Source of the DNA: Nageia nagi
Lineage: Eukaryota > Pinophyta
Direction: 5' to 3'
Length of the DNA: 64,000 nt
Assembly: GCA_050084985.1 (NCBI GenBank)
Contig: JBITNC010000001.1
Span: 136,834,001-136,898,000, forward strand
Positions 13,670 through 26,574 of this stretch are shown piece by piece. Position 1 is the stretch's first letter. Every line of letters starts with the position of its first letter. The position numbers were made by a program, and so were the translations under genes. The notes under the pieces are model-generated. The model was not told the origin of the DNA, made no database searches, and saw only the letters and a program-made list of their open reading frames with translations.

Positions 13670-14419
13670 ACTCTAAGTTATGATTTATTTTAATAAATAC
13701 AATAAACATAAATCTATAATATATAGTGCAAATTAGTTATCTAGGTTGTTTGAATAAAACCAAGAAAGTGTGCACCTAATAAGAGAAGAAAGCAATCCTC
13801 AAGGTATGGTACAAGTATATGGAGTATTAAATTAGATCAAATATGAATTAGATGATTATATTCTATCATGAAAATAAATATTCATCTCCTCTTTTATCTG
13901 TAGCTCTGGATCACAAAGATGTATGACCTGGATGATATGCAAACAATTCAAAATTATAGCATAAACACCTTAAAACCAATAGAATTATGATGCACACAAA
14001 ATATAGAAAGTAGATAAATCTTAAAGCATAACATATTCTCAAATAGGTGGTGTTAGAGATACTATAAGTGTAGTGTAGTTGATGTATGGAAAACCACCTA
14101 TCAAAGAGAACCGATAGGGGTTATTGTGTTTTGCACCTCCTTTTATACCTACAAGGATAAAAGAAAGAGTAGAAGTTGACTTTAGAATAATAATAATAAT
14201 TTCAAAATAACTATAGAATAACATGCAATATTAATGATATTCTCAAGATTATTCTAGATATAAACATGATTAAAAGATATTAGCATTGATTAGGATGTGT
14301 TTAGCATTTAATTAACATATTATGATATTATAGATATTTTAATTATTTAAATAATATATAGCATAGATACTTAAAATATGATTTATTATTTAATAATAAA
14401 TCATTTTTAGGCATCTACA
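13670..14419 (-). mobile_element. 3' LTR of a minus-strand non-autonomous gypsy element
   Basis: It is homologous over its length to 17561-18314. Shared blocks include AATAAACATAAATCT, AAGTGTGCACCTAATAAGAG, TTCATCTCCTCTTTTATCT and GCACCTCCTTTTATAC. Read on the minus strand it begins TGTAGATGCC, like the 5207 LTR, and is preceded by a polypurine tract at 14420-14436. Substitutions and small indels against its partner mark an old insertion. Confidence 0.8.
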
Positions 14420-14436
14420 TTTTACCCCTCTTTGGA
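14420..14436 (-). other. Polypurine tract
   Basis: On the minus strand this reads CCAAAGAGGGGTAAAA directly before the LTR start TGTAGATGCC, the expected position for the plus-strand primer. Confidence 0.7.
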
Positions 14437-17400
14437 TATGTAATGAAAAGCATTGAAATTGCATAATCTAAATAATGAAAAAGAAGTGTAGAAAATTTTA
14501 AAAAAAAATTAAAGAGCACTTCCCTTAATCATTTTTTAATATTCCTCCTTCATGCCTCCTTTTGAGTTGGTTTCCATAGGAAATCTTCATGGATGGAGAA
14601 GCTAAGGAAAAAATATAATGCAAGATATAGCTTGCAAAATATGAAAAAAATATACCAATATAGATCATATCTTTTAAAGGAATATAGTATTCCAAAATAA
14701 CATGATAACAATCATAACATAATGGAAATAATCATAACATGATGATATCATTATATAACATGATATAACATAGCATGACATAAATGTTATCTTGTATCCC
14801 TAAGAAAATGGGTGCTTTTTACCTTAAAGGATTAGAGTATGCTCTTTTTCCTAAGTGGTTGGGTAGAAAAAGGGGTTCCTGAACCCAAGACACATAGGTT
14901 GCTTATACTCCAAAGAAAAAGGGATGTTTGGACCCAAAACACATAGGTTTCTTATAATCTTAAGCAAAAAGAGGTGCTCTATTTCTCGAGCACATGGAAA
15001 ATGATGACCTCCATCAATTATTCAAGATATGATAGCTTCATTTTTGATGATATCTATAGAATAAATTTGATATTTGTTCTCATGGTTTTTTGAATACATC
15101 ATGAGTAGAACATATATTGCACTTGAAAGATAATCATATGATAGATATAAGAAATTGTACCATATTTTTAATGTAAACATATACATATCACATAGAGTGA
15201 AGACTCTAAAATTCATAGATATAATAAATATGATGAAGTTTGTGATAAAATACCATACCTTTACTTTCCTATATGCCCTTGGAATGGACTATTTTTGAAC
15301 TGATTTTCATAGCTTCAACATCATAAAGATTGTACTACAATGATATGCATGATTTTCTTTCTGTAACCAAATTTTTCCTTTTTTTGATTATAAGCTTTGA
15401 ATTTCTACCTTTTAGTCTACCTACCCGCAACTAAAATTTATATTGCCCCCACCTGAGACTAAAACTATCTCTAGTTGAAACTAAAATATCCCCCAATTGA
15501 GGCTATATCCACTTTATTCTTGTTTTGATTCCTATACCTATTCGTTGATCCTCCTTGTTTGTTTTAATTTTTAAATTTTTTTTTATGAAATGCAACTAAT
15601 ATAGGATGTAGTAACTAGACACAAGACTATTCTAAACATGATTCATTTGATTAACATGGAAAATTTAAGAATCTTGATTAGAGCTAAAGACAAGAAAAGT
15701 TTGATGCAAGAAGAATACTTGATGAAATTATGAGGATGAAAAGATTAAAAAACAAAATTTAAGAAATAATAGAAAGTGATTGAAAATATGAAGATGTGAA
15801 GAAAGAAGGATTGAAAATCTTGATGATTTTTTTCATGGTAACCAAATGCATGCATGAGACCGACTCAAATGATAGGCAACCTATGAAAGGGCATTGTAAT
15901 ATAAAATTACAAGCCTATATGAAATACATCCTATATCATATGCAAAATTATAAATTATAATACACTAAAGGGTGGTAAAACCACCACCATGATTTTTATT
16001 GTATTTCTCCACAAGTATTTAACCTTATTTGTTTAGAGTTTCCATTGCTTTATCATGATCTAGTGGTATTGTTACTTTCTCAAAAATATCAATCAAGCTA
16101 ATCTATAAAAATAGAGAAAGTATACTAAACATTTCAAGTTGCATAATCATATTAAGAATTTTAATCTTATATTGATACTTTTCAAGAGACCAATCTTTTT
16201 ATTTTCTATATTCCTATAATTGAGGCTCAAATGGATGTAACTAGATTGAAAGTTTACTTATGCTCTACTGACCAGATGTTTCTTTTTCTACTTTCTATGG
16301 TGGGTAAAAATTTTATGACATGGATGCTCTATTGAGGTTTTTCTATAACACAAATGGTGTAAATTTTTGAGTTATTTTGATTGTTTTTTTTTTTTTGGAT
16401 TTTGGTTCTAATTGTTGAGGTTGAGTTTGAATTTGAGGTTGTAGTTTAGGTTGATGTTGAGGTTTGAAATCTAATCGAGTTCCTTTTGTATTAGTTTTAG
16501 GTTTCAAATTATGTTTTTATTTTTCATATTTCATCTTTCTCAATTGTTTACATATAATATTTTCTTGCATATATGTCTTTTAATAGTAAATCTAGTTCTT
16601 TCCTTAGAAATGCATGATATTTTTCCTTTAAATCAAGATTAGTATAAATGCCTAACATCAAAGAAAGATTAGCTAACAAATTCTATTTAATTTTCTTGAT
16701 TTGATCTTGGGATGATAAAATTTCAAATGCAATATTAGATACTTCATATTTATCCATAGTATCATTTATATAGGTTCAAATTCTATATCAACATTAAAAT
16801 CATCATCATCAATATCAGTGTCACTATCATTATCATTTTCATACTCTTGATTTCTTATGATTAACATATTATCATCATTTAAACATGAATTTGGTAAACT
16901 AATTTCATCATAATATTATTTTCTATTATTACTTTGCACAATATTCACATCTCTAGGCATTTCTTGTTTAGGATAAGGTGCAAACATGTCACATAACATA
17001 TTCAAATATTTAAGAAAACCACTTATAGTTGTAGTATCCATTCTAAAATGCAAGATCTAGTGTTTTGCATAAAACTTCAAGAAATATGACAAAATAAGTA
17101 TTTTAATACCATGCAAAATTAAAAATAAGTTGTTATCATGTATATCTATGATGTGGGACAAGTTTTATGATTTTGAATTTTCAAAATTCAAGAAAATAAT
17201 CTTTAAAATTCAATGTTTTTATGCAAAAACATTTTATTTGAAATATCTAGGAATCTTGACAAAAATGCATTGAATAAGCCCAAATTAATCTCAAAATATT
17301 TCCTACTATGATGACCTATGGTTTTGGCAAGTTTTATCATGAAACAAGTTACTAAATAGTTCCAAAATATTTTCAAAATTTATGATATTTCAATGTGACA

Positions 17401-17536
17401 TTTTTCATATTTTTTTAAAGCAATAAAAGTTTTCTAAATTTGGGAAAATTAATTTTACCAAAACCAAGGGTTTCCTAATGCAATATTCATTATAAAAAGT
17501 GATTCCCTAAAATAAAAATTCTAAGGTTTGTAAGAT
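14437..17536 (-). pseudogene. Interior of a pol-less gypsy element with a gag-like acidic ORF relic
   Basis: No reverse transcriptase, integrase or protease motif is visible. On the minus strand an ATG at 17041-17039 opens MDTTTISGFLKYLNMLCDMF, then APYPKQEMPRDVNIV. After a stop the same frame continues through an acidic run (NDNDSDTDIDDDD near 16815). Further on (about 16480-16380) a Gln/Pro-rich stretch (QHQPKLQPQIQTQPQQ) leads into KSKKKK. An acidic segment and a basic Q/P-rich segment suit a degraded Gag-like protein, but no gag domain is recognisable. The rest (14.44-16.3 kb) shows no gene. With LTRs the element is about 4.6 kb, so it is probably non-autonomous. Confidence 0.5.
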
Positions 17537-17554
17537 TAGTTGGGGTACACCAAT
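17537..17554 (-). other. Decayed primer-binding site
   Basis: The minus strand reads ATTGGTGTACCCCAACTA next to the 5' LTR. It resembles the tRNA-Trp-type site TGGTGAACCCGACGTGAA found intact at 45804, with several mismatches. Confidence 0.45.
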
Positions 17555-17560
17555 ACGTAA

Positions 17561-18314
17561 ACTCTAAATTATGATTTCTCATAATAAATTCAATAAACAT
17601 AAATCTAAAATATATAGTGTAAATCACTTATCTAGGCTATCTGAATAAAATGAAGAAAGTGTGCACCTAATAAGAGAAGAAAGAAATCCTCAAGGTATGG
17701 CAAAAGTATACAAAGGACTAGATCAGATCATAAATGAACTAGATGATGATATTCTATCATGAAAACAAGCATTCATCTCCTCTTTTATCTATAGCCCTAT
17801 ATCACAAAGACACATTATAAGTATGGTATGTGAATAGTTTATAATTACAACATGAACACTTTAAAACCTACAAAATTACAATGCACATAAAAGATAGAAA
17901 GTAGATAAAGCTCAAACCATAATAGATTCTCAAATAGGTGGTGTCTAGAGACATTGTAAGTGTAGTCTTGTCGATGTATGGATAACCATCTATCATAGAG
18001 AATTGATAGGGGTTCTTATGTTGTGCACCTCCTTTTATACATGTAAGGACAAAAGAGAGAGTGAGAAATAACTTTAGAATAATAATAATCATTTCAATAG
18101 AATTGTAGAATAACATGTAATATTAATGATATTCTCAAGATAATTCTAGATATAAATATGATTAAGAGATATTAGCATTGATTAAAACATGTTTATCATT
18201 TAATTAGCATATTAGCCTTGATATTACATAAATTTGCATTATTTAAATAATATATAGTTTAGATATTTAAAATATTATTTATTAATAAATAATTAATCAT
18301 TTTTAGGCATTTGT
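17561..18314 (-). mobile_element. 5' LTR of the same minus-strand element
   Basis: Partner of 13670-14419, in the same orientation. Both begin (plus strand) ACTCTAA-TTATGATTT and end near TTTTTAGGCAT. The final bases differ (CTACA versus TTGTG). No matching target-site duplication was found outside the pair. Confidence 0.75.
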
Positions 18315-18315
18315 G

Positions 18316-20074
18316 ATACTAAATGTCAACTTTAGACTAGGATTTACTTTACAATGGTGATATTTTACATACATTATCAAAAAGTGACAATGGATTAAAG
18401 AAAGAGTAAAAATAATAAGAATAGAAGAATATATAAATACATTTAATGATATGAAATCATCACTAGGTCTTACAGTGTCAAGGAAATGATGGACTAGATA
18501 AAATAGTGAACATAATGAGCTTAGTCAAAAGTGTTGGTTTCTAGGATAGCTCCAATGAAATGGAAATATCCCAACCATAAATGAAAATGAAATTGCAAGT
18601 GGTTAGATAGTATGGATCTATCTATACACTTAAGAATTCTAATGTAGCTTACTTGAAAATTTGACCACCTATATACAAAATACCATTAGGGAATTATTTC
18701 AAGGAAAAAAAATCCATAACATTTGACAAACTAAAGCATTTTTCTTAATAAAGGACCAAGCTTCATACTCTCCAATAGATCATTGTAAATGAAATATAAA
18801 ACTTTATCAAAGGCACATTCTATCATATTAAAGTCATTATACATAACCTAAACCCCAAGTGGTAAGGGTTGATTAGAGAACTGTAACATGTCTAAAATTA
18901 CACCTTGGACATGGAAAAATTCTGTAAAAAATGTATTTCATTTAAAGGGTAATCAATGTGGGACTTATGTATATTATTATCTGATCTCTAGAGAAATTTG
19001 GTTCTTTTAAACAATAAGTAAATGATGTAGAGGTCAAAAGAAAAAATGTATACGAATAGAAGTTTCAATGTCATATCCTACAAATAAGTTTGTAACTATG
19101 GTTGAACTAATACAAACATGATAAATATAAATCTTTCATTCATGGGAAACCACATTCACATTAATAGCTTCAAATGAAATATAGAATGGACCAACACTTA
19201 TAAACTAATTAAATAACTAAAATCCTTTACAAACTAGTGGGCAAACAACATTTCCATTTATTAGAATGAGAACCCATTTTAACTATAGAGGGAAAACATG
19301 TAAATATTAATATTAATATTATTTTTACATATTTTTCCACTTATTTATAAGCCATATATCATTAGATTTTGTAAACTCTAACTATAAAATATCTAAGAAA
19401 AGATACTATATCTGATCAAATATGAGATTTCACTAACATTCAAGGTTTAGATATTTTTCTAATATTTTTCATCTTCTAAAAATATGTATTATTCTTATAG
19501 TTTTTCCTTTATTTTATTTTATGTTTCATAAATATTTCTATTTTTAGAAAACTAGTCCTTTGAATTGCTTATAACTTTATAACTCCTCTCAATCTGATTT
19601 TGATCTTGATTAACTATTGGAGAGATTAGGTAGTAAATACCTATGGTATTTCTTCATGATATATTTAATCCCAATGGTATTCTAATGAATAATATTTTTT
19701 ATATATCACTTTAATCATTTTACTCTTATATTATCCTCCTTTTGTTATTTTTTACCACTAAAAATTGGAAAAAAATTCTTAAGGATGTATTTACCACTAG
19801 GTGTGATTTATTGATCAATGACTTGTGACAAAACATAGAATCCCATCACCTTTCCCAATTGATATTCAACATTTATGATGTGTTAATAATCACCTTTACT
19901 ACTACCCTTCTTTATTGCTAACTTTGAGGTTGATTTCGACATTTGGCCATAACTTAGCATGAAAAAGAGAAATCATTTTACCATTAACTCTTTCCTTCAT
20001 TTTTTTAATAAGAAGAATATTTATAATCCCCAAGTGTAAATTACTAAGGTAAATAATTAGCAAAATACTTATTG
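18316..20074. other. AT-rich DNA, nothing recognised
   Basis: No ORF of note, LTR partner, RNA gene or tandem array was found between the two minus-strand elements. Confidence 0.35.
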
Positions 20075-20800
20075 TATACCCAAAAGTGTGTTATTATGAA
20101 TAAATAAATAAATAAATGGTCTATGAATATAATAATGATAAGCTCTCTATATTAGATATACAAAAAATATACATGAAACATATAAACTTGATACAGAGTG
20201 AGGTAAGTAGTTAGTTTATGTATAATCTTCAAAGTAGAACAATAATAAATCTTCAAAGTATTATGATAAGACTTCAAACAAGCTCATGGTAGATATTTGT
20301 TAGAATGGCTTCACGAGTCATTTCCCAAAATATGGACCTCCTGACCTAAAAGGTGCACATTGTTGGCTATGTGATAATGGTACACCACTAATGGTGTGGA
20401 ACTGGATTTTTTGTATCATGTACAAAAGAGAGATTACAAATGTTAGAGAGTATAACAAGTTCTCAAGGTAGATGGCATCAAGAGACACTATAATTTTGAT
20501 GTTTGAGATAACCAACTATCAGAAAGATTTGATAGGGATGTCAACTTTCACTTTTCATATTTATAACCTAGAAGGAAATAGAAAGAGGTGAAATATTACA
20601 CATAGCAATAATAATAATCTTTTCTCTATTCAAGAGAACTTAAAATATGAACCATGGTATATGATATTACATTGGTCCTAGCATATGGTATTGTAATATA
20701 ATAGCATTTTATCTTGATTTATGTATTATTATCAATTAATCATTTAATGATTTTAAAGATGATTTATTAAATAAATAATAAAAAAATTTATGTGTCTACA
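20075..20800 (-). mobile_element. 3' LTR of a second minus-strand gag-bearing gypsy element
   Basis: It is homologous to 22783-23410. Shared blocks include GAATAAATAAATAAATA, AAGCTCTCTAT, TACATGAAACATATAAAC, TAGAGTATAACAAGTT and ATTGGTCCTAGCA. It carries about 100 bp (near 20315-20425) that its partner lacks. On the minus strand it begins TGTAGACACAT directly after a polypurine tract. Confidence 0.75.
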
Positions 20801-20815
20801 TTTTTCTCCTCTTTA
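20801..20815 (-). other. Polypurine tract
   Basis: The minus strand reads AAAGAGGAGAAAAA immediately before the LTR start; the family position matches 5193-5206. Confidence 0.65.
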
Positions 20816-21269
20816 GATATGAAATGAAAAGAATTAAAATTTTATAATCCAAAGAAGTATAGAGAAGAGAAAAATATTTTCAATAGTAAAATGGACTTCC
20901 CTATTTTGATCAATGTATCGAGTATGGTATGTTGTTTTTCCCTTTTTGCTCTTAGTTTCCCCTAGTCATATTGTGTTGGGTAAGCAAGCCAAAAAAAATT
21001 GCAGTCCCTCTATGAGGTGAGCAGTCTATCCCAATCCTATTCACCTAAATAATATCTACATAACAAACCAATATATACCTACATAGATCACATCCATGAA
21101 AGAATAAGTAATGTAAAAAGCAAGGATGAAATAAATATAATATGCATTGTGTTACTATGGTCGATGTGACTCATAGTGCTATAAACCATGATATATAGAC
21201 TACTGTGACAAATAACTCATAGTTTATGAAGAGAAAGTGCATGAGGTCTTCTTTAATGCCCCACACCTA
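20816..21269 (-). other. 3' interior of the second minus-strand element
   Basis: Noncoding. The part next to the polypurine tract (20820-20930, with GGACTTCC) is the reverse-complement counterpart of 5080-5206. It links this element to the one at the left end of the window. Confidence 0.55.
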
Positions 21270-22719
21270 TAAAAATTAATGAACCAAATCTTCATAACTA
21301 TCAATACTTTTTTTAGGAAGAAGAAAATACCATTTCAATGCATCATCTTTCAAATTATGCAAAAATAATTTAGCAAAGAGATCTCTATCATGCATATATT
21401 CCATAGCTTCTTCTTGAAATTTTCTAACATGCATATCAAGATCTTGCTAGCCATCAAATTTTGTAAATTTAATACTCTTTTTCCTGGTAATCACTTTAGA
21501 AAGAATTCTATCTTTCAAAGGTATTTAAAAAAAAAAAATAAGAAAGCAACCTAATTATCAGTAAACAACTCCATTTCTAATTTCTTAATTCTTTGCTTAG
21601 TTGGATTTGACACCATAGGTATATTCTCTATTGGGGGTGGTGGAGGGTTTGAGGTGGAACCTTTGCATTTCTAAGTTCATTCTTCTTAAGTATAATTAAA
21701 TATATAATCTTAATCACTCTTTCATATTCTAGTTTATCAAGAAATTTCATCATAAACTCTAGTTGTTGTGTATAGGGTTCCAAATGAAAAGGGAGTGTCC
21801 TGAATATTATGAAGAAAATCAACTTTAATATTATTTTTTTCTAAGGACCAATCATGATTTTTCTTATAAGCATCATTAATAAGATATGCAACTTGTATTT
21901 GAAGTTAAGCATCGTGATCATAATCTTGTACAATATCCTTACCTTTAAAAAACTTACCTTTTGTAAAGTGGTTAGGTTTGAGGATGAGGTATTTGTAATC
22001 ATCTTCTTCTTCCTCTGTACTATTTTCCTTAATAATTTTCTTGCTCGAGGGCTATAAAGCATCTTTGTTATCTTCAGGAGAAGGTTCTTTTTCAACTTCA
22101 TTCACACATCAGTAGTGGTGTTTGTATTAAGTAAAAGCCCTCCTTCTTGTGGATCTTGCATTTTCATAAGAAATAAGTTATATGATGATTCTAGAGCTAC
22201 AAATTTCTCCTCTAAGATCTCATAATTTGTTAAGAATATCAATAATAGTTTCAGTATTATGAGTAAGAAAATATTCTAACCTTTCTCTATCAAATAACAA
22301 TTCCTGAACAGATCGAACATGGCTAGGAATTCTATCTAATTATTCAATTTCATTATCATTAGAAGTATCTTCATGACTATTCAAATTTCCATATTTAAAT
22401 TTAGAATGTTTAACATTTATATCAAATCTATGAGGAGTTGCACTAATAATATCCATTTCTTGCTACAGTTTGTAAAATCAAAATCACTACAAATATTAGG
22501 ATTACTAGGGTGAGGTTCTTGTAGATGTAGGTTAGGGTTATGCCTAACACTTCTTCGGATATCATTGAAATTAATCTTTCCCTTAGAAAATTTAGGTTGT
22601 TCTATATTTAAATCTATTTTTAAAACATAGGTAGAATAAATTTGATTTTTATTATTTTCTCTAGCTACTATTTGAAGAACTTCAGGTAGAGGGATGAATA
22701 ATAGCAAAAATGGATTCAT
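21270..22719 (-). pseudogene. Ty3/gypsy gag relic
   Basis: The minus-strand frame opens with an ATG at 22719 (MNPFLLLFIPLPEVLQIVAR), followed by about 90 open codons. It passes through an acidic stretch (TEEEEDDYKYLIL near 22020) and reaches a capsid-like domain at about 21520-21290 with FQEEAMEYMHDRDLFAKLF, DDALKWYFLLPKKS and a trailing YEDLVH. The same words occur at 150-380 on the plus strand. Frameshifts and stops fragment it. The distance between PPT and PBS is only about 2 kb, too short for pol, so the element is a gag-only (TR-GAG-like) derivative. Confidence 0.65.
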
Positions 22720-22762
22720 GAATTTTCACAAGGATGCCCTAGGTGAAGACCTAAGTGTGTAA

Positions 22763-22781
22763 GAATGTTGAGTTCACCAAA
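22763..22781 (-). other. Primer-binding site, decayed tRNA-Trp type
   Basis: The minus strand reads TTTGGTGAACTCAACATTC beside the 5' LTR. Compared with the intact TGGTGAACCCGACGTGAA at 45804, the first differences are C-to-T or G-to-A changes, as expected from decay at methylated cytosines. Confidence 0.6.
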
Positions 22782-22782
22782 A

Positions 22783-23410
22783 TATAGATCCAAAAATGTG
22801 TTATTAATGAATAAATAAATAAATAGTCTATGAATATAACAATGCTAAGCTCTCTATTTCAGATATACAACAAATATACATGAAACATATAAACCTGATA
22901 TAGAGTGAGGTAAGTAGCCAATTTGTGTACAATCCTCAAAGAAGAACAACAATGAATATTTAAAGGATTGTGATCAAACTTTAGACGAGTTCACAATAGA
23001 TATTCACTAGAATAGTTTCAGAGGATTTGTACAAAAGAGATATTATAAAGCTCAAAGAGTATAACAAGTTTTCAAGATAGGTGGCATTAAGAGACATCGT
23101 AAGTTTGATGTTTGTGATAACCACCTATCATAGAGATGTAATAGGAATGTCAACCTTCAGTTCCTGTATTTATAACCTACAAAGAAATAGAAAGAGATAA
23201 AAATTGATATATAACAATAAAAATAATCATTTTTATATCCAAGATAACTTAAAATATGAACTATGGTATATGATATTAAATTGGTCCTAGCACATAGTAT
23301 TGCAATATAATAGCACTTTATCTTGATTTATTTATTATTACCGATTAATCATTTGATGAGTCTAAATATGATTTATTAAATAAATAATAAATTATTTTTA
23401 AGCATCTATA
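22783..23410 (-). mobile_element. 5' LTR of the second minus-strand element
   Basis: Partner of 20075-20800, shorter by about 100 bp. Its outer end reads AAGCATCTATA where the partner reads TGTGTCTACA. No target duplication was found, so the ends are approximate. Confidence 0.7.
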
Positions 23411-25576
23411 CCTATGCTAAAATATAGACAAGGCAAGATGTCACAACTTGACTTCTCACCATGGAATCCCTTGATGATATGTGGACTATGTAATGGTTAT
23501 TTATGTGTAAAATAATAAAGATATTTTAATGGTTATTTCATGATTGGTATTTTTATAAGTATTGTTAAAAATTCATGAATGAATAATTATGATAAATATG
23601 ATTATTATTATTATTCTTATTACTCCATATTATCGAGGTTTTGTGACTATATGTGCAGGTTAGAGGTATGAAGGTGGGATGCTCATGTTTGGTTATGTAG
23701 ATGATTGCTTAAGGTTGGTATCTGGATCTTCGAATCCATTGGAATGCCTTTGACAACCAAAGATAATATATCATGTAGTTGCATGTGGCAAGGACCAAAG
23801 GAGCCTCCTAGGAATCTTGTTTATGGTTATTTTTCCAAGGACCCCTTGAAGAGAGTGTTAGTGGGGTAGGCGATTATTGTAACTTTATTATAGATATTAA
23901 TTTAATTAGCTAAAAATTAATTAAATTAATAAGTTATTATGTAAAATGAAATACCAAGGTTAATTTGATTAATGAGAGAATTAATTAAATTAAGTGGTAT
24001 GATAATATTTTAACAGATTAATTAATTAATTAAGGTAATAAAATATTATTGGTACCCAAAAGTTAAAATTAAAATAATAAATCTAATATTATTTTCATAA
24101 TAATAATAACAATAATAATAATAAAATTAAAAAATAAAAATAAAAATAAATGTGATAGGATCAAATGATATAATATGTGTTGTCACAATAACAACTAAGG
24201 AAAAAGTTGGCACTAACTAAAAATTAAATATTATATTCAAAACTCTAATTCAATGAAAGGCTATAAATAAACCTTAGAAATTCTTCCACAATCCCCTTTT
24301 AGCGTGAAGGCAAAGAGATTATGGAGGATTAAGGATTCAAGTCAAGAAGGATTGTGATTCCAATTGAGAAGGATTTGTGGTTCAACTCGATCCCTTTCAT
24401 GCTTGAACTTTTTAGATTTTGCTCTATCTACCTAATAATTTGAAAGATTATTATTTGAGTTTTTGAAGAAAAATAATAATTAAGCATTTCCACTCTTCTT
24501 TAGATATGGATTTATAGATCTAATTCTTGGATATTGATTTGAATCAATATATGTATGCATTAAGTAATTTATTTTATTCTGAAATAATCTTTTATAGATG
24601 ATACCTTAACTTTATTTAAAATAAATTTTAGATTTTTGAAATTTTAGATCTGAGATTATATATTATTGCCTATCAAAATAAATAAATTGATTCTCAAATA
24701 GTAGTCCAGATCTGAGACAATTAGAACCATAGTCTGTTGAATACATTCCATGAGGTATAAAAATATATTTGAAAGCATAAAAATTATGTTACGAATATAA
24801 ATTATACTCTCGAATGAAAATGTAGGCACTCATATCTTAATATTTATTTCTATACCCGCGCACTCATCAGGAAGCCAGCGCACTTCAACTACCTTTAGGA
24901 AAGGCTATGGCTGTATACGAAATGGCTTAGCTCATTTTTGAATTACTGGAATACTCTGGATGTCCCGGAAGAGGCACGCATTGAATTGGATCTCAATCCA
25001 TATAAAATATATATTTTCTGGATCTTAAATAGTTCTAAAAATTATATTTTTTCCATCATCTGATTGTAGAAATTAGATATGAACCATTTTTATGAAATTA
25101 CATGCTGTCAGTGAATGAAGAAGCCATGCGTTCCCTTTAAGAAGATTTTGTATATTTTATGATTTTCTTTCCATAGTATAACTTGCCGATATCATTTTAT
25201 TGAACATATTAATTTTATACCTGAAAATGAGATGCAAGTTTGGGAAGTCTGATTGCTAATCTGAGTCAACAGAAGTGACCAGGTTGATCAGCAATGGTTA
25301 CGTAGAGATGGGACTTATCTTCTCTAGCCAAATAGTAATTATAGCTCTCAATCAGCGCTTGCAAACCCGTACAACAAGTCGCTTATTAATAGAGTTTAGA
25401 TTAAAATCTTTACATGTAGATTTATTGAAAACTTTATCTGATAAGTGAATTTGATATTTAAATTAATAATTGATAAAGTTAAATTTTGAAAAATAAATAA
25501 ATTAAATTAATTCCATAATATATATATATATATTATAGATTTTAAAGTTAGAATTGAAAATTATTTTTATATAACA

Positions 25577-25607
<31 letters not shown>

Positions 25608-25780
25608 TGGTTTCTTTTATAACAAAGAATTTAAAAATTCTTTAGAAGATATATAACTTCATATGTGAATTTATAATCTTTGTAAGGGAAATTATTTTAA
25701 TAATAAATTATTATTTAAATAATAAGTTTGTAAATATTATTTTAATATATTGAGAAGAGATATTAAAATATATTAGATTT
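23411..25780. other. No recognised gene; possible promoter-like TATA and exon-like islands
   Basis: From 23430 to about 24840 the DNA is very AT-rich, with trinucleotide AAT runs near 24100-24130. A TATA-like GGCTATAAATAAACC lies at 24262-24276. Islands of more balanced composition follow at 24855-25010, 25105-25140 and 25230-25400. The first reads EASALQLPLGKAMAVYEMA, a stop, LIFELLEYSGCPGRG in one frame. I do not recognise the protein. These could be exons of a dead host gene or of an unidentified element. (TA)n tracts sit at about 25518-25537 and 25577-25602. Confidence 0.35.
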
Positions 25781-25787
25781 ATTTAGA

Positions 25788-26240
25788 AAGCAAAGTTAAC
25801 ATCGAGGATTGCCTTCTTTCTTTGGCTTGTTGTTAAGAAAAGACTATTAACAATAAATAATTTACAAAGAAGAGGTTTCAGTATGGTTAACAGATGTGTG
25901 TTGTGCAAAAGAGAGGACGAGAGTATAGACCACATTTTCTTGCATTGTAAGTATACAATGAACATTTGGGGTATGATATGCAAAAAAATGAAGATACAGT
26001 GGATATTACTATGATATGCAAAAAAATGAAGATACAGTGGATATTTCTAAGGGATGTTAAACAATGCATAGAACAATGGGCACCTTGGGAGAAAACTAAA
26101 CGATACTATAAATTTTGGATAATGTTGATTAGTCATATGTGGTGCCAAATATGGAAGCAGAGAAATGGTGAGGTGAAGTGTTTGAAAATAAAGAAAATAA
26201 AGCACAAGAAGTCTTCAAAATTATGGCTCTTAGATTGGTA
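25788..26240 (+). pseudogene. LINE C-terminal fragment with RT zinc-binding domain (zf-RVT)
   Basis: The frame reads KAKLTSRIAFFLWLVVKKRL, INNLQRRGFSMVNRC, VLCKREDESIDHIFLHC, YTMNIWGMICKKM. This is the zf-RVT pattern (W-----P-K-FLW----, then CxLC and E---HIFLHC) found downstream of plant LINE reverse transcriptases. The likely zinc ligands C-x2-C, H and C are all present. A 38-bp tandem duplication at 25972-26047 shifts the frame; after it the reading resumes (FLRDVKQCIEQWAPWEKTKR and MLISHMWCQIWKQRN). The reverse transcriptase core and 3' tail are absent, so it is a truncated relic. Confidence 0.75.
25972..26047 (+). repeat. 38-bp tandem duplication
   Basis: The unit starting TATGATATGCAAAAAAATG at 25972 recurs at 26010, nearly identical over 38 bp. 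Because 38 is not a multiple of three it breaks the LINE reading frame. Confidence 0.9.
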
Positions 26241-26574
26241 GAAAATATGATGGTGTACTTCGATGATAAGAAAGTACCATCAAGCTTCAAATCATTTTTT
26301 AAATCAATTGATTAAAAAATTTCAAAATGGTAAGGGCAAGGGAGCCGAGATGGAAGGGCTCCCTAAGAGGTGTGACATCCACATTATAAGAAGGATAACT
26401 AATGGAGAGTACATATTCATAAGAATGAAAAGATAATGATCTCATGCCACCTTTCATATTAATGATGACCCTAAGTATGAGGTCATCATAAAGCAAAGGA
26501 TTACCATTAAAATTTAGTTCAAGTGGAATAATTACCACCACCTTACTAATAGAGCAATATCAAATTAGAGTAAA
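26241..26574. other. No recognised gene
   Basis: An 80-codon minus-strand ORF (26541-26299) covers most of this stretch but shows no familiar motif. It may be a chance frame or part of the neighbouring element. Confidence 0.3.

Noticed and set aside
13665-18320. Target-site duplication for the 13.7-18.3 kb element
   Set aside because: The flanks do not match; LTR ends are too decayed to claim one.
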